NCBI RefSeq assembly: GCF_018403685.1
Contig: NZ_BOVK01000015.1
Coordinates: forward strand, 124,001 to 188,000
DNA: 64,000 nt
Direction of reading: 5' to 3'
Origin: Xylanibacillus composti
GTDB lineage: Bacteria > Bacillota > Bacilli > Paenibacillales > K13
A program made the translations under genes and the position numbers. This document shows, piece by piece, positions 16,340 through 25,408 of this stretch. The notes beneath the pieces are model-generated. The model was not told the origin of the DNA. It saw only the letters and a program-made list of their open reading frames with translations, and searched no databases. The stretch's first letter is position 1. Every line of letters starts with the position of its first letter.

Positions 16340-17911
16340 TCATGCCGTTCTCGGCGCTCGGCGGAACCAGCGATGGAGCAAATACAGCAGTCCGCCGACG
16401 ATGGCCGGGAAGCAGATGAAGAAGACGGCGGCCAATCCGTTCATCAGACCTCCTACCGGAATGATCGAGAAGGACATCAGCACGCTGTCCATGATGGCAT
16501 GCGTGAACAATGCAGTGTAAAACCCATGCCGCAAATAAATATAGCAAAACAGCAGGCCAAGAATGGTCACTTCGACAAATCGGGTGTATACCGGATAGAT
16601 CGGATAACCGACATGGCCGAGTCCCCATACCATGCTGGAGAGCAAAGCGGCCAGCGGGGTATAGCGAACGAGCTTCTTGAACACCGCCAGACCGAATACG
16701 CGATAAATCAGTTCTTCGGAAATTGCCGCCACCCAGGCAAGCAGCGGAAACAGATAAGCCCACTGCAGGTTATATGGCGACATCATGGCGTCTTGAATCG
16801 CCCAGATATCAAGGAACTTGTAGCCGAACAGGAACAGTGTATTTTGCAGGCCCATGACGACGAAGCAGAACAAGTAGCCGAGTCCCATGGAGCGGGCGAC
16901 ATGGATGCCGAAGCCCTCTTCGCCGAAACGCGGCCAGAGCTGACGTCCTTCCATACGCCACAGCCCCTCTCCGCTGACACCGGACAAATATACCGTGAAC
17001 GCAGAGAAGAAGAAGTAAACGCCCTGGAACCAGACGAGATACGTGGCGCTGCCGGCTCCGGATATTTCATAGGCCGGAACCAGGTTCACATTGTACATAA
17101 GCGCTGTGGCCAGGTAGGCGAGCGTCAGCACAATGCTTCGGGTGAAGGTCAGGCTTCGTCTATAGACGATGACAAGGATAAATGCAACAACGGCCAATAT
17201 AAAGGAAGAAGCCATGCTGACAAGCTGCAGCGCCGTTGAGGTGGCATCCTGTTCCTGCTGCCATTGCATATAGGAAGCGGGCACATCGAAATAAGGCTGG
17301 AAGGAGACGACGGCTCCATCCAGTACGGCGACACGGAAGCGCAGCTCTGCCTCGCCGACGCGCTCATCCGGAAGCCTGTAGACGTAAAGGGTTTTGCCGT
17401 CCGGCTGCATTTCCTGCTCCAGCAAATCGGCATTGGCAAATCCCTTTTCCTCAAGCAGACCGGTTATATCACGCGGCTTGCCGGTCATCGGCTCACTCGA
17501 TTCCCAGCCGAATACTTCGCCACTGTACATATGCAAGTAAAGGACAGCCGCTTCTTGCCCGTCACGGGTTACGGCCACTTGGAAGTAATCGGCGGGCGCC
17601 CATTCCGACAGCGGCTTAGTATAGACATCGGCCAGATCATTTTTCTGCACATAGCCGTTCATGTGCTTGTCGGTATTGAAATATACGGTGGCTTCCAGCA
17701 GCCCGTGTCCGCTCCCCCACTGCTCGTCGAAATACGCAAGGGCGCTGTCGGCTGCTTTTTGCTTGGACAAGGGCATCTGCCCGGCCAAGGCTTCTTCGGT
17801 TTGCAAATTTTCAGTTTGGCTCAAATACACATTGATGCCGAAGTACCCAAAAAAACAAATAACGGCCACGATGACTAAACCGACTACATATCGGGAAGTC
17901 ACAGAAGGCAT
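16340..17911 (-). CDS. CPBP (CAAX/ABI) family intramembrane metalloprotease
   Basis: 523 residues. One N-terminal helix and a roughly 200-residue extracytoplasmic part are followed by a multi-pass domain carrying the CPBP motifs SEELIYR (E399-E400), GLGHVGYP (H433) and THAIMD (H471). The family cleaves proteins within the membrane and includes Rce1-like enzymes and immunity proteins. The large N-terminal sensor-like part is longer than in typical members. Start ATG 17911 has GAGGAG 8 nt upstream. Substrate unknown; no bacteriocin genes nearby. Confidence 0.85.
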   Translation of the reverse strand: MPSVTSRYVVGLVIVAVICFFGYFGINVYLSQTENLQTEEALAGQMPLSKQKAADSALAYFDEQWGSGHGLLEATVYFNTDKHMNGYVQKNDLADVYTKPLSEWAPADYFQVAVTRDGQEAAVLYLHMYSGEVFGWESSEPMTGKPRDITGLLEEKGFANADLLEQEMQPDGKTLYVYRLPDERVGEAELRFRVAVLDGAVVSFQPYFDVPASYMQWQQEQDATSTALQLVSMASSFILAVVAFILVIVYRRSLTFTRSIVLTLAYLATALMYNVNLVPAYEISGAGSATYLVWFQGVYFFFSAFTVYLSGVSGEGLWRMEGRQLWPRFGEEGFGIHVARSMGLGYLFCFVVMGLQNTLFLFGYKFLDIWAIQDAMMSPYNLQWAYLFPLLAWVAAISEELIYRVFGLAVFKKLVRYTPLAALLSSMVWGLGHVGYPIYPVYTRFVEVTILGLLFCYIYLRHGFYTALFTHAIMDSVLMSFSIIPVGGLMNGLAAVFFICFPAIVGGLLYLLHRWFRRAPRTA

Positions 17912-17997
17912 AGACAACTCTCCTCGCTATGTATCAAGTATGGAAATCCCTTCACCTCATCTAAATTAGCATAAACAGGGTATGACTTCTAGTGAAT

Positions 17998-18026
17998 TTG
18001 TGCGACGGCCCGGTAAGACCTATAAT
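17998..18026 (+). promoter_or_regulatory. Sigma-A promoter for the Ktr regulator gene
   Basis: -35-like TTGTGC, 17-bp spacer, -10 TATAAT (18021-18026). Confidence 0.55.
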
Positions 18027-18071
18027 CTAAGATAAGCGAAACCTGCGATGAACATGCACAGGAGGATCAAG

Positions 18072-18755
18072 ATGAAGGGAAATCAGTTCGCTGTGATCGG
18101 GTTGGGCCGGTTCGGCTCGAACTTGGCGAAGCAGCTAATCAGACAAGGATTTCAAGTGATGGGGATTGACAGAAGACCGGCCATCGTAGACGAGATGAGC
18201 GATGAGCTTACTCATGTGGTGGCCGCCGATTCCACGGATGAAGAGCACTTGAAGTCGATCGGCATTCGCAATTTTGACTGTGTGGTCGTCGCCATCGGGG
18301 ATGACATTCAGTCCAGCACATTGACCGCTATCTTGCTGAAGGAACTCGGTGTCAAGATGGTCGTGGCCAAGGCGCTCAGCGAACTGCACGGCAGAGTGCT
18401 GCAGAAAATTGGCGTAGATCGAATCATCTTTCCGGAGCGGGATATGGCTATACGTGTAGCCAACCAGCTGGTATCCCCGAATTTATTGGACTATATTGAG
18501 CTGTCCAAGGATTACACGATAGCGGAAATATCCGTGCCCCTTCACATATCGGGCAAGACCCTCGGCGAGCTCAACACTAGAGCCGAATATGGCTGCAGCG
18601 TCGTTGCGATCAACACAGCAAATGGCGGCGTGATTATCGCGCCAACAGCTTCAGATGTTGTGCAGGAGCAGGATATTATGGTGCTGATCGGCACGAACAG
18701 CCAGATAGAGCGGTTCGAGGAGGAAGTAATTGAAGAGCCGCCGGCGCGGCGATGA
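18072..18755 (+). CDS. Ktr potassium-uptake regulatory subunit (KtrA/KtrC type)
   Basis: 227 residues: RCK_N Rossmann domain with GLGRFGSNLAKQL, followed by an RCK_C domain. These cytosolic octameric rings bind ATP/ADP and c-di-AMP and gate KtrB/D potassium channels. No channel gene is adjacent, as is also the case for KtrC of B. subtilis. GGAGG lies 7 nt before ATG 18072. Confidence 0.9.
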   Translation: MKGNQFAVIGLGRFGSNLAKQLIRQGFQVMGIDRRPAIVDEMSDELTHVVAADSTDEEHLKSIGIRNFDCVVVAIGDDIQSSTLTAILLKELGVKMVVAKALSELHGRVLQKIGVDRIIFPERDMAIRVANQLVSPNLLDYIELSKDYTIAEISVPLHISGKTLGELNTRAEYGCSVVAINTANGGVIIAPTASDVVQEQDIMVLIGTNSQIERFEEEVIEEPPARR

Positions 18756-18792
18756 ACATCGAAATCAAAGCAGGACTGCGCTCGTTCCGGCT

Positions 18793-19725
18793 CTAGATGG
18801 AGCCGGAAGGATGAGGCCGCTGCGAACGGTCCGCGGTCTGCTGGAACATGGCGGCAGCCTGCCGCACGATTGGGCTTACCGTATCCTGCATCCCTGCGGA
18901 CTTGCTGTAGATGAGCGAAGTGGTGCGAACGGTTTGCAGCAGCTCGGGAACGGGCACAACGACCAGCTCGTTATCGCTCAGGGTGCTTTCGCGCAAGTAG
19001 GACTGCGGCAGCAGCGTGGCCGTGCGAGTTGTGGAGACCAGCCGCACAATGGCTTCGAACGAATCGATTTCCATCTTGATCTCGGGATGAATCCCATAGC
19101 GCAGGAACAAGTCGTCCATAAGCACGCGGTACCACGTTCCGCGGGAAAACAAGATCATCGGCAAGTCCTTCAGATCCTGAATGGATAAGCTGTCTCGGCC
19201 CGCCAGCGGATGCAGGGCAGGAAGCACCAGACACAAATGATCATCGAACAACGGAATGCAAACGGTGTCCTTGCGTTCGATCAGCGAGGCGACAAGCCCG
19301 AAATCGACCTTATGCTCGCAAACCATCTCGACAATCTCATGCGTTTTGCCTGTGACGGCTTTCAAGTCCGTATCGGGAAAGCGCTCGCTTAGCGCGGCAA
19401 TCAGATCTGGCAAGGTAGCCTGCAGGGTGGTGAGGCTGGCGCCAATTGTCAGCTTGCGCTTGGGCGCCGGATGAAGCCGGAGCAGCTCGTCGCGGAACTT
19501 CCGCTCCAGCCGGAGCATGTCCTGCGCATAGCCGTAGGCGACCCGGCCGGCCTCCGTCAGCACAAGCCGCTTGCCTTTTCGTTCGAAGAGGGCGGTCTCC
19601 AGCGAATCCTCGAGCTGCCGGATCTTCCGGGACAGCGCAGGCTGCGACAGGTTCAACAGCCGGGCTGCCTGATTCAGACTTTTTTGCTCGACGACGGTAC
19701 AAAATACATGCAGGGCTTCATTCAT
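18793..19725 (-). CDS. LysR-family regulator, divergent from sdhCAB
   Basis: 310 residues. N-terminal winged helix (FCTVVEQKSLNQAARLLNLS, QPALSRKIRQLE), then a periplasmic-binding-like effector domain. The effector is unknown. It is transcribed away from sdhC, with an LTTR-like palindrome in the shared 160-bp region, so control of sdhCAB or of itself is a reasonable inference. It shares family but not close sequence with the LysR protein at 25409. Confidence 0.85.
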   Translation of the reverse strand: MNEALHVFCTVVEQKSLNQAARLLNLSQPALSRKIRQLEDSLETALFERKGKRLVLTEAGRVAYGYAQDMLRLERKFRDELLRLHPAPKRKLTIGASLTTLQATLPDLIAALSERFPDTDLKAVTGKTHEIVEMVCEHKVDFGLVASLIERKDTVCIPLFDDHLCLVLPALHPLAGRDSLSIQDLKDLPMILFSRGTWYRVLMDDLFLRYGIHPEIKMEIDSFEAIVRLVSTTRTATLLPQSYLRESTLSDNELVVVPVPELLQTVRTTSLIYSKSAGMQDTVSPIVRQAAAMFQQTADRSQRPHPSGSI

Positions 19726-19757
19726 AGCTTTCTCACACGCCTTATACGGATTTGTTA

Positions 19758-19770
19758 TTATAAATTATAA
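19758..19770. promoter_or_regulatory. LTTR-like T-N11-A palindrome between lysR and sdhC
   Basis: TTATAAATTATAA, a 13-bp odd palindrome that meets the T-N11-A rule for LysR-type regulators, 33 bp upstream of the LysR start. Confidence 0.4.
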
Positions 19771-19885
19771 TTATTTCGCACTTCCATTATAAGCGATCGA
19801 GAGGTATGATGATAGATGTCACAAAGTGTACAAAAATATTGGGGTAGCCCATATCACAAGTGTTTGGCGAAAGGGGTTTAATGAA

Positions 19886-20551
19886 ATGAAGGTCAATTCG
19901 TTTTATTCCCGTAAGCTGCACTCCTTGCTTGGGGTGATTCCGCTCGGTTTTTTTCTGATCGAGCATTTGCTTACGAATTTTGAAGCCTTTAATGGCGGGA
20001 AGGAAGCTTTTATTGAGCAGATCCACTGGCTGAACAGCCTGCCGCTCGTTCTCTTCTTAGAGATTTTCGGCATCTGGCTGCCGTTGCTCTACCACGGTGT
20101 ATACGGCTTGTATATCGCCTTCCAGGCCAAGCATAACATAGGCAATTACAGCTATGGCCGCAACATCATGTTCAGCCTGCAGCGCTTCACCGGCGTAGCG
20201 ACGCTGATTTTCGTCGTGTGGCACTTCTATGACACGCGTTTTCAAGTAGCCCTCGGCAACATCTCTCATGATGATCTCGGTCAGCAAATGCATAACATTG
20301 TGAACAATCCATTGTTCTTTGCGTTATACATTATCGGCATCCTGGCTGCGACCTTCCACTTCTCGAACGGCATGTGGTCGTTCCTGGTTGCCTGGGGCAT
20401 CACAGTCGGACCGCGCGCGCAGCGTGTTTCCACGTATGTGTGGATGACGGTTTTCGTCATTATGTCGGTTATGTTTATTTTGGCGCTCAACGCATTTAGA
20501 AACGAAGAGTTTGCTGCGATCGGGCAAGCGGCATCGACTATAATCGGATAA
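19886..20551 (+). CDS. sdhC: Succinate dehydrogenase cytochrome b558 subunit
   Basis: 221 residues with five hydrophobic helices and the histidines expected to ligate two haems b (IEHLL, YHGVYG, FVVWHFYD, FHFSNG). It anchors SdhAB and passes electrons to menaquinone. Start ATG 19886 has AAAGGGG 8 nt upstream. First gene of sdhCAB. Confidence 0.95.
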   Translation: MKVNSFYSRKLHSLLGVIPLGFFLIEHLLTNFEAFNGGKEAFIEQIHWLNSLPLVLFLEIFGIWLPLLYHGVYGLYIAFQAKHNIGNYSYGRNIMFSLQRFTGVATLIFVVWHFYDTRFQVALGNISHDDLGQQMHNIVNNPLFFALYIIGILAATFHFSNGMWSFLVAWGITVGPRAQRVSTYVWMTVFVIMSVMFILALNAFRNEEFAAIGQAASTIIG

Positions 20552-20568
20552 GGGGGAGTGAACGAGAC

Positions 20569-22329
20569 ATGGCAAATTCAAAAATCATCGTAGTTGGCGG
20601 CGGGCTTGCGGGCCTCATGGCTACAATCAAAGCGGCAGAAGCGGGAGTTCACGTCGATCTTTTATCCTTCGTGCCTGTCAAGCGCTCGCATTCCGTCTGT
20701 GCGCAGGGCGGCATTAACGGGGCAGTCAATACCAAAGGCGAGGGAGACTCCCCATGGGAGCATTTCGACGATACGGTATACGGCGGCGACTTTTTGGCCA
20801 ATCAGCCGCCGGTTAAAGCGATGTGCGAGGCGGCTCCCGGCATCATTCACCTGATGGACCGGATGGGCGTCATGTTCAACCGCACGCCGGAAGGGCTGTT
20901 GGATTTCCGTCGGTTCGGGGGCACGAAGCATCACCGTACAGCATTTGCCGGCGCGACAACAGGACAGCAGTTGCTGTATGCGCTGGACGAACAAGTACGC
21001 CGCTGGGAAGTGGCCGGGCTTGTGACGAAGTACGAGCACTGGGAATTCATGGGCGCCATATTGGATGAGGACGGCGTATGCCGCGGCGTAACCGCGCAGG
21101 ATCTACGCAGCATGGAAATCCGCTCGTTCCGTGCAGATGCGGTTATTCTGGCAACGGGCGGCCCTGGCATCATCTTCGGCAAATCGACGAACTCGGTCAT
21201 CAATACGGGAACGGCAGCCAGCGCAGTTTACCAGCAAGGCGTATATTATGCGAACGGTGAGTTTATCCAGATCCATCCGACAGCCATCCCGGGTGACGAC
21301 AAGCTGCGGCTCATGAGTGAATCGGCTCGCGGCGAAGGCGGACGGGTATGGACGTACAAGGACGGAAAGCCTTGGTACTTCCTGGAGGAGAAATACCCGG
21401 CATACGGCAACCTGGTGCCGCGTGATATTGCTACGCGCGAGATCTTTGACGTCTGTGTCAACCAGAAGCTGGGCATCAACGGCGAAAACATGGTTTACCT
21501 TGACCTGTCCCACAAAGATCCGAAAGAGCTGGATGTAAAGCTTGGCGGCATTATCGAAATCTATGAGAAGTTCATGGGCGACGATCCGCGCAAAATTCCG
21601 ATGAAAATATTCCCGGCTGTCCACTATTCGATGGGCGGCATGTGGGTCGACTATAACCAAATGACGAACATCCCCGGCTTGTTCGCGGCAGGAGAGTGCG
21701 AGTACCAATATCACGGGGCCAACCGCCTCGGCGCAAACTCCTTGCTGTCGGCGATCTATGGCGGCATGGTGGCAGGACCGAAAGCGATCGAATATATCAA
21801 AGGGCTGAATAAAGCGACAGACGATATTTCCTCCGCGATTTTTGACCGGGAGCAGAAGCTGCAGGAGCAGAAGTTCGAGGACATCATGAAAATGGATGGT
21901 GACGAGAACGCCTATGTGCTTCACAAGGAGCTTGGCGAGTGGATGACCAACAATATGACGGTCGTGCGCTACAACAAGAACCTGCAGGAAACCGACAACA
22001 AAATTCAGGAGCTTATGCAGCGTTACAAGCGCATTAATATGGTGGATACGGCGAAATGGAGCAACCAGGCCGCTTCCTTCACCCGTCAGCTGTGGAATAT
22101 GCTGGAGTTGGCCCGCGTGATGACGATCGGCGCCCTGCAGCGGAATGAAAGCCGCGGGGCTCATTACAAGCCGGAATTCCCAGAGCGTGACGACGAGAAC
22201 TTTATGAAAACAACCAAGGCGAAGTATACACCGGACGGACCGGTTATCGAATATGAGGAAGTCGATGCATCGCTTATTGAACCGCGCAAGCGCGATTACA
22301 CGACAGACAAGCAGAAAGGAGGCAAATGA
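20569..22329 (+). CDS. sdhA: Succinate dehydrogenase flavoprotein subunit
   Basis: 586 residues. FAD motif VVGGGLAGLMA, covalent-flavin histidine context in KRSHSVCAQGGINGA, substrate-site IHPTAIPG and active-site arginine in SESARGEGGR. Oxidises succinate to fumarate in the TCA cycle. Starts 17 nt after sdhC. Confidence 0.97.
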   Translation: MANSKIIVVGGGLAGLMATIKAAEAGVHVDLLSFVPVKRSHSVCAQGGINGAVNTKGEGDSPWEHFDDTVYGGDFLANQPPVKAMCEAAPGIIHLMDRMGVMFNRTPEGLLDFRRFGGTKHHRTAFAGATTGQQLLYALDEQVRRWEVAGLVTKYEHWEFMGAILDEDGVCRGVTAQDLRSMEIRSFRADAVILATGGPGIIFGKSTNSVINTGTAASAVYQQGVYYANGEFIQIHPTAIPGDDKLRLMSESARGEGGRVWTYKDGKPWYFLEEKYPAYGNLVPRDIATREIFDVCVNQKLGINGENMVYLDLSHKDPKELDVKLGGIIEIYEKFMGDDPRKIPMKIFPAVHYSMGGMWVDYNQMTNIPGLFAAGECEYQYHGANRLGANSLLSAIYGGMVAGPKAIEYIKGLNKATDDISSAIFDREQKLQEQKFEDIMKMDGDENAYVLHKELGEWMTNNMTVVRYNKNLQETDNKIQELMQRYKRINMVDTAKWSNQAASFTRQLWNMLELARVMTIGALQRNESRGAHYKPEFPERDDENFMKTTKAKYTPDGPVIEYEEVDASLIEPRKRDYTTDKQKGGK

Positions 22330-22331
22330 TC

Positions 22332-23093
22332 ATGGCGGAAGCTACTGCAAGCAAGACGATTAAGTTCATCGTTACCCGTCAGGACAGCCCGGATGAAAAG
22401 CCATACAAGGAAGAGTTCGAAATTCCTTACCGTCCGAACATGAACGTGATCAGCGCATTTATGGAGATTCAGCGGAATCCGGTAAATGCTCAAGGTCAAA
22501 AGACGACACCGGTTTGCTGGGAATCGAACTGTCTGGAAGAAGTGTGCGGGGCCTGCTCGATGGTCATCAACGGCAAGCCGCGCCAAGCTTGTACGGCGCT
22601 GGTCGACAAGCTGGAGCAGCCGATCCGCATTGAGCCGATGAAGACTTTCCCCGTCATTCGCGACGTTGTCGTGGACCGGAATCGCATGTTCGATGGCTTG
22701 AAGCGCGTGAAAGCCTGGATCCCGATTGACGGCACCTACGACCTGGGTCCTGGTCCGCGCATGGCGGAATCGAAGCGCCAATGGGCGTATGAGCTGTCCA
22801 AGTGCATGACCTGCGGCGTCTGCCTGGAGGCATGCCCGAACGTGAGCGAGAACAATAGCTTCATTGGACCGTATGCGATTTCGCAGGTTCGCTTGTTCAA
22901 CGCTCATCCGACAGGCGAGATGAACAAGGAAGAGCGCCTGGAGACACTGATGGAAGACGGCGGTATCGAAGGATGCGGAAATTCGCAGAACTGCGTGCAG
23001 TCCTGTCCGAAGGGCATTCCGTTGACAACTTCGATTGCGGCTTTGAACAAGGACACAACCAAGCATATGTTCAAGAAATGGCTGAGCATGTAA
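22332..23093 (+). CDS. sdhB: Succinate dehydrogenase iron-sulfur subunit
   Basis: 253 residues. N-terminal [2Fe-2S] ferredoxin domain (CWESNCLEEVCGACSM ... C) and C-terminal [4Fe-4S]/[3Fe-4S] helical domain (CMTCGVCLEACPN; CVQSCPKGIP). Connects SdhA to the cytochrome subunit. ATG 22332 is chosen over 22326 because AAAGGAGG then lies at a normal distance; it starts 2 nt after the sdhA stop. Confidence 0.96.
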   Translation: MAEATASKTIKFIVTRQDSPDEKPYKEEFEIPYRPNMNVISAFMEIQRNPVNAQGQKTTPVCWESNCLEEVCGACSMVINGKPRQACTALVDKLEQPIRIEPMKTFPVIRDVVVDRNRMFDGLKRVKAWIPIDGTYDLGPGPRMAESKRQWAYELSKCMTCGVCLEACPNVSENNSFIGPYAISQVRLFNAHPTGEMNKEERLETLMEDGGIEGCGNSQNCVQSCPKGIPLTTSIAALNKDTTKHMFKKWLSM

Positions 23094-23122
23094 GTCAGTC
23101 TACTCATATAGCCGAAGGAAAA

Positions 23123-23176
23123 GGAAAAGCTGTCCCGCCGATTTGGAGCGTGCGGGGCAGCTTTCCTTGTTTTTTA
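23123..23176 (+). terminator. Terminator after sdhCAB
   Basis: GGAAAAGCTGTCCCGC / GCGGGGCAGCTTTCC arms followed by TTGTTTTTT. Confidence 0.8.
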
Positions 23177-23195
23177 TAATGTTTCGCACTCCACT

Positions 23196-24134
23196 TCAAG
23201 CCTCTTTCTCCTGCTGCTTCAGAAATTGCTCCCCATATTCGCCATGGGGATGGATGCGGGCATGCTCGACCTGCACCGTCACATGTGCGATGCCGAACTG
23301 CCTCCTCATCGTCTCGGTAATGGCGAGAATCACGCAAAAAGGCTGAATGCGCTCGGAAATAAAGACGTGTGCGCTGAAGGAATGATGATCCGTGGAAATC
23401 GTCCACAAATGCAGCTCGTGCACGTCTTGCACGCCTTCAACAGCAAAGATGGCCGAACGGATCTCTTCCAGATCAAAGCGCTCCGGGACGGACTCCATCA
23501 GGATCAAGTACGATTCCCGCAATATCCTGGCGCCGCCGGTGAAGATAATGAGTGCAATAACGAGGCTGATGAGCGGGTCGAACCAGACGAGTCCGGTTAG
23601 GTATATCAAGACAGCCGAGACGATGACGCCAATCGAACTGAGCAGATCGCCGATGAAGTGCCAGAGCGCGCTTTGCACGTTCAGGTTGTTCTCCCCGCTG
23701 ATGCTGCGACTCAGTACTACGGTTAGCACAAGATTTACAAGGAAGCCGATGATGGCAATGGCAAGCATGAGTTCGAGCTTGACATCTTCCGGGAAGAAGA
23801 AGCGGCGAATGCCTTCAATGAAAATACCGACGGAAATCAGGCAAAGCGCCAGACCATTGAGGAAGGAGGCGATGATTTCAAAGCGCAAGTACCCATAGCT
23901 GAAGCGGGAGTTGGGAGGACGGGACGCCAGGTAGATAGCGGTCATGCTTAATCCCAAAGCGATGACATCGGAGACCATATGGGCGGAGTCGGACAGCAGG
24001 GCAAGCGAGTTGGAGAGAAGGCCGCCGATTATTTCGACAATGGTGAAGAACAGGGTCAACAGGAGAGTAATCCACAGAGCGCGTTTCGAGCGGGTCTGTT
24101 CCTTCACATGCCGGAGATGGTGGTAATCCGTCAT
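23196..24134 (-). CDS. Cation diffusion facilitator, CzcD-like
   Basis: 312 residues, six transmembrane helices. The metal-site signatures are HxxxD pairs: SDSAHMVSDV in helix 2 and HFIGD in helix 5, plus a cytoplasmic ferredoxin-like domain. The family exports Zn2+, Co2+ or Cd2+ in exchange for H+ or K+. The start at 24134 follows GCAGGTG. No metal-sensing regulator is adjacent. Confidence 0.9.
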   Translation of the reverse strand: MTDYHHLRHVKEQTRSKRALWITLLLTLFFTIVEIIGGLLSNSLALLSDSAHMVSDVIALGLSMTAIYLASRPPNSRFSYGYLRFEIIASFLNGLALCLISVGIFIEGIRRFFFPEDVKLELMLAIAIIGFLVNLVLTVVLSRSISGENNLNVQSALWHFIGDLLSSIGVIVSAVLIYLTGLVWFDPLISLVIALIIFTGGARILRESYLILMESVPERFDLEEIRSAIFAVEGVQDVHELHLWTISTDHHSFSAHVFISERIQPFCVILAITETMRRQFGIAHVTVQVEHARIHPHGEYGEQFLKQQEKEA

Positions 24135-24230
24135 GCATTCACCTGCTTTCCTGGATGTAGTCGCGTTTCCATGGCAAATGTTACAGAATTGAAACATTGC
24201 TGTTATGGCTTGTTAATGTCCGTAGGGTAA

Positions 24231-24305
24231 TATAATGAGCAAGACCCCCTTTTGATATAGATTCACCCATGGAGCTTGCCGCAAGGCAGGCGCTTTTTTT
24301 TGCTC
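24231..24305 (+). ncRNA. Possible short transcript: -10 element and terminator without a gene
   Basis: A TATAAT at 24231-24236 is followed, some 40 nt later, by a GC hairpin (GCTTGCC-GCAA-GGCAGGC) and a run of eight T on the same strand (to 24305). No plus-strand gene lies before it. It could give an RNA of about 60 nt. The rest of 24306-24571 shows nothing I can name. Confidence 0.3.
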
Positions 24306-24571
24306 GGTGGCTGCTTGACGGAAATGACTGGCGCTATTTTATCCATTGCCTTTGAATGTCGTCGTGAACGGACTGAATCACTCACAATCGGTTGCAGGTA
24401 TTCGTATCCGCCGAATCCGATCAGAACAGCCGGATACCGGTGTCAACGCCAAATACACCTGACTATGTATACAACATATGCGTGCAACGGAGCGCCCGTT
24501 TGCGGGCAGTTGTCCCGCATTCGGCGCAATCGGCCGTCCCAATTGCCTAATCCCATGTCTGCCTCTTTCGG

Positions 24572-25378
24572 TTAGAGCGGCACCCGGTGCGGCTTGCGGC
24601 CGCTGACATACACCCATTCCCGGAATCCGATATCCTTCAGCCGATCCCGTACAAGCTCCCATTCATCGGCGACCCGGTCTGGATCATGAGCATCCGAGCC
24701 AAAGGTTACAGACACGCCGTAGCGGCAGGCTCTCTCCAGAATATCGTCGGAAGGATACCAGCCTCCCACCGCCTTTGTTTTCCCGGACGTATTGATTTCA
24801 ATCGCTACTCCGGTTTCCGCGATGACTTGCAGCGTCTGATCGACGCGTCCTGTTGGAATGTCGCTGAATGCGGGGTAGAAGGCCTTCATGGCGTCGATAT
24901 GGCCCAGAATGTCGAACATGCCGGATCTTGCTGACTGCTCGATCAAATCATAATACGCTTCTTTCACTTCGATCTTGCGGCGTTCGTCCAGCTTGCCCCA
25001 TCTTTTTTTATTGAAGATGCTGACCCCTTCAACATGATGGATAGATCCGATTAAGTAGTCGAACGGATACCGGTCATAGACTTCCTGATAGAGGTGTGCC
25101 GATTCCGGGAAGTAGTCGGATTCTACGCCGAGGAGCACTTCAATTTGTCCCGCATATTTCGCCTTCAGCCTCAGCACCTCCTCGACGTAGGCGGCGAACA
25201 TGCTTTTGGCCATGGCGATCTGGGGAAAATGGTGGTCCGCTTCTTCGGCGAAATACGGGGAATGGTCGGAAATGCCGATTACGTGCAAGCCTTTGCGTAT
25301 GGCCGAGACGACATAGTCTTCGATCGTGCCGATTGCGTGTCCGCATCGTTCATTGTGAGTATGCAAGTCAAATTTCAT
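24572..25378 (-). CDS. PHP-domain phosphatase (histidinol-phosphatase HisJ/HisK type)
   Basis: 268 residues. PHP metal motifs: DLHTHNERCGHA, ISDHSPYF, GVESDY, IGSIHHVEG, LGHIDAMK and GSDAHDPD. The trinuclear-metal PHP fold of this length fits histidinol-phosphate phosphatase, but related members act on other phosphoesters and no his genes are nearby. Start at 25378 has GAGGAGG. Confidence 0.8.
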   Translation of the reverse strand: MKFDLHTHNERCGHAIGTIEDYVVSAIRKGLHVIGISDHSPYFAEEADHHFPQIAMAKSMFAAYVEEVLRLKAKYAGQIEVLLGVESDYFPESAHLYQEVYDRYPFDYLIGSIHHVEGVSIFNKKRWGKLDERRKIEVKEAYYDLIEQSARSGMFDILGHIDAMKAFYPAFSDIPTGRVDQTLQVIAETGVAIEINTSGKTKAVGGWYPSDDILERACRYGVSVTFGSDAHDPDRVADEWELVRDRLKDIGFREWVYVSGRKPHRVPL

Positions 25379-25408
25379 GGGAACCTCCTCTGGCCGTGCG
25401 CGCTCTTC

